64,000 nucleotides of DNA. It comes from Pterobdella sp. o SKG-2022. Lineage: Eukaryota > Annelida > Clitellata > Hirudinida > Piscicolidae. The position numbers were made by a program, and so were the translations under genes. Shown one piece after another: positions 57,001 to 60,000 of the stretch. The DNA is taken from NCBI GenBank assembly GCA_964035795.1, contig CAXIVU010000203.1, positions 38,616 through 102,615 on the forward strand, in the 5' to 3' direction. The notes under the pieces are model-generated. The model did not search any database. It saw only the letters and a list, made by a program, of their open reading frames with translations, and was not told the DNA's origin. Each line of letters begins with the position of its first letter. Position 1 is the stretch's first letter.

Positions 57001-60000
57001 TGTTGTTTCTACAGTAGTAACTGTTGGCGTAGATGTAGACAACATTTCTGTCCTCGTTGTCATAATAACAGTTGTTGTTTGCGTTGATGTTGCAATCGTT
57101 GTCGAAACTGTTGTAGCTGTAGCCAATGTAGTTGTTGTTACAGAAATTTTAGTTGGCGTTGTTGTTTTTAGAGTAGTAACTGTTGGAGTAGATGTAGACA
57201 ACATTTCTGTCGTCTTTGTGATAATAAGAGTTGTTGTTTGCGTTGATGTTGCAATCGTTGTCGGAGCCGTTGTAGCTGTAGCCAATGTAGTTGTTGTTAG
57301 AGAAATTGTAATTGGCGTTGTTTTTTTTAGAGTAGTAACGGTTGTAGTAGATGTAGACAACATTTCTGTCGTCGTTGTCATAATAACAGTTGTTGTTCGC
57401 GTTGATGTTGCAATCGTTGTCGAAACTGTTGTAGCTGTAGCCAATGTAGTTGTTGTTACAGATATTGTAGTTGGCGTTGTTTTTTTTAGAGTAGCAACGG
57501 TTGGAGTAGATGTAGACAACATTTCTGTCGTCGTTGTCATAATAACAGTTGTTGTTCGCATTGATGTTGCAATCGTTGTCGAAACTGTTGTAGCTGTAGC
57601 CAATGTAGTTGTGTTTACAGAAATTGTAGTTGGCGTTGTTGTTTTTAGAGTTGTAACTGTTGGCGTAGATGTAGACAACATTTCTGTCCTCGTTGTCATA
57701 ATAACAGTTGTTGTTTGCGTTGATGTTGCAATCGTTGTCGAAACTGTTGTAGCTGTAGCCAATGTAGTTGTTGTTACAGAAATTTTAGTTGGCGTTGTTG
57801 TTTTTAGAGTAGTAACTGTTGGAGTAGATGTAGACAACATTTCTGTCGTCTTTGTGATAATAAGAGTTGTTGTTTGCGTTGATGTTGCAATCGTTGTCGG
57901 AGCCGTTGTAGCTGTAGCCAATGTAGTTGTTGTTACAGAAATTGTAATTGGCGTTGTTGTTTTTAGAGTAGTAACTGTTGGAGTAGATGTAAACAACATT
58001 TCTGTCGTCGTTGTCATAATAACATTTGTTGTTTGCGTTGATGTTGCAATCGTTGTCGGAGCCGTTGTAGCTGTAGCCAATGTAGTTGTGTTTACAGAAA
58101 TTGTAGTTGGCGTTGTTGTTTTTAGAGTTGTAACTGTTGGCGTAGATGTAGACAACATTTCTGTCGTCGTTGTCATAATAACAGTTGTTGTTTGCGTTGA
58201 TGTTGCAATCGTTGTCGAAACTGTTGTAGCTGTAGCCAATGTAGTTGTGTTTACAGAAATTGTAGTTGGCGTTGTTGTTTTTAGAGTTGTAACTGTTGGC
58301 GTAGATGTAGACAACATTTCTGTCGTCGTTGTCATAATAACAGTTGTTGTTTGCGTTGATGTTGCAATCGTTGTCGAAACTGTTGTAGCTGTAGCCAATG
58401 TAGTTGTTGTTACAGAAATTGTAGTTGGCGTTGTTGTTTTTAGAGTAGTAACTGTTGGAGTAGATGTAGACAACATTTCTGTCGTCGTTGTCATAATAAC
58501 AGTTGTTGTTCGCGTTGATGTTGCAATCGTTGTCGAAACTGTTGTAGCTGTAGCCAATGTAGTTGTTGTTACAGATATTGTGGTTGGCGTTGTTGTTTTT
58601 AGAGTAGTAACTGTTGGAGTAGATGTAGACAACATTTCTGTCGTCTTTGTGATAATAAGAGTTGTTGTTCGCGTTGATGTTGCAATCGTTGTCGGAGCCG
58701 TTGTAGCTGTAGCCAATGTAGTTGTTGTTACAGATATTGTAGTTGGCGTTGTTGTTTTTAGAGTAGTAACTGTTGGAGTAGATGTAGACAACATTTCTGT
58801 CGTCTTTGTGATAATAAGAGTTGTTGTTCGCGTTGATGTTGCAATCGTTGTCGGAGCCGTTGTAGCTGTAGCCAATGTAGTTGTTGTTACAGATATTGTA
58901 GTTGGCGTTGTTGTTTTTAGAGTAGTAACTGTTGGAGTAGATGTAGACAACATTTCTGTCGTCGTTGTCATAATAACAGTTGTTGTTCGCGTTGATGTTG
59001 CAATCGTTGTCGAAACTGTTGTAGCTGTAGCCAATGTAGTTGTTGTTACAGATATTGTAGTTGGCGTTGTTGTTTTTAGAGTAGTAACTGTTGGAGTAGA
59101 TGTAAACAACATTTCTGTCGTCGTTGTCATAATAACAGTTGTTTGCGTTGATGTTGCAATCGTTGTCGGAGCTGTTGTAGCTGTAGGCAATGTAGTTGTT
59201 GTTACAGATATTGTGGTTGGCGTTGTTGTTTTTAGAGTAGTAACTGTTGGAGTAGATGTAGACAACATTTCTGTCGTCGTTGTCATAATAACAGTTGTTG
59301 TTTGCGTTGATGTTGCAATCGTTGTCGGAGCCTTTGTAGCTGTAGCCAATTTAGTTGTTGTTACTGATATTGTAGTTGGCGTTGTTTTTTCTACAGTAGT
59401 AACTGTTGGCGTAGATGTAGACAACATTTCTGTCGTCGTTTTCATAATAACAGTTGTTCTTTGCGTTGATGTGGCAATCGTTGTTGGAGCCGTTATAGCT
59501 GTTGCCAATTTAGTTGTCGTTACAGATATTGTAGTTGGTGTTGTTGTTTTTAGAGTAGTAACTGTTGGAATAGTTTTAGACAACATTTCTTGCGTTGTTA
59601 TCATAATAACAGCTGTTGTTTGCGTTGATGTTGCAATCGTTGTCGAAACTGTTGTAGCTGTAGCCATTTTAGGTTTTGTAGTTTTTTCAATCGATTTCGT
59701 GGGAGTTGATGTTTTTACAGTTGTGTTTGTTGGCATGGATGTAGACAACATTTCTGTCATTGTTGACACAAAAACAGTTGAAAGTTTCGTTGATGTTGCA
59801 ATCATTGTCCATACTGTTGTAGTTTTTAACATTGTGGTATATGTATTGGTTAAAATTTTTGTAGTGGGCTTTGTTGTTTCTGCAATTTTAGTTTTTGGCT
59901 TAGATGTAGACAACATTTCTGTCGTTGTTTTGATGGAAACAGTTGTATCTTTCGTTGATGTTGCAATCGTTCTCAAAACTGTTGTTGTAGAAGCCAATGT

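Noticed and set aside
1..59892. A second partly open minus-strand frame (Asn/Tyr/Cys-rich)
   Set aside because: It contains stops in several unit variants, for example 'ggcttagat' near 2012 and 3443 and 'gattttttaatcg' at 38167, so it is not continuous.
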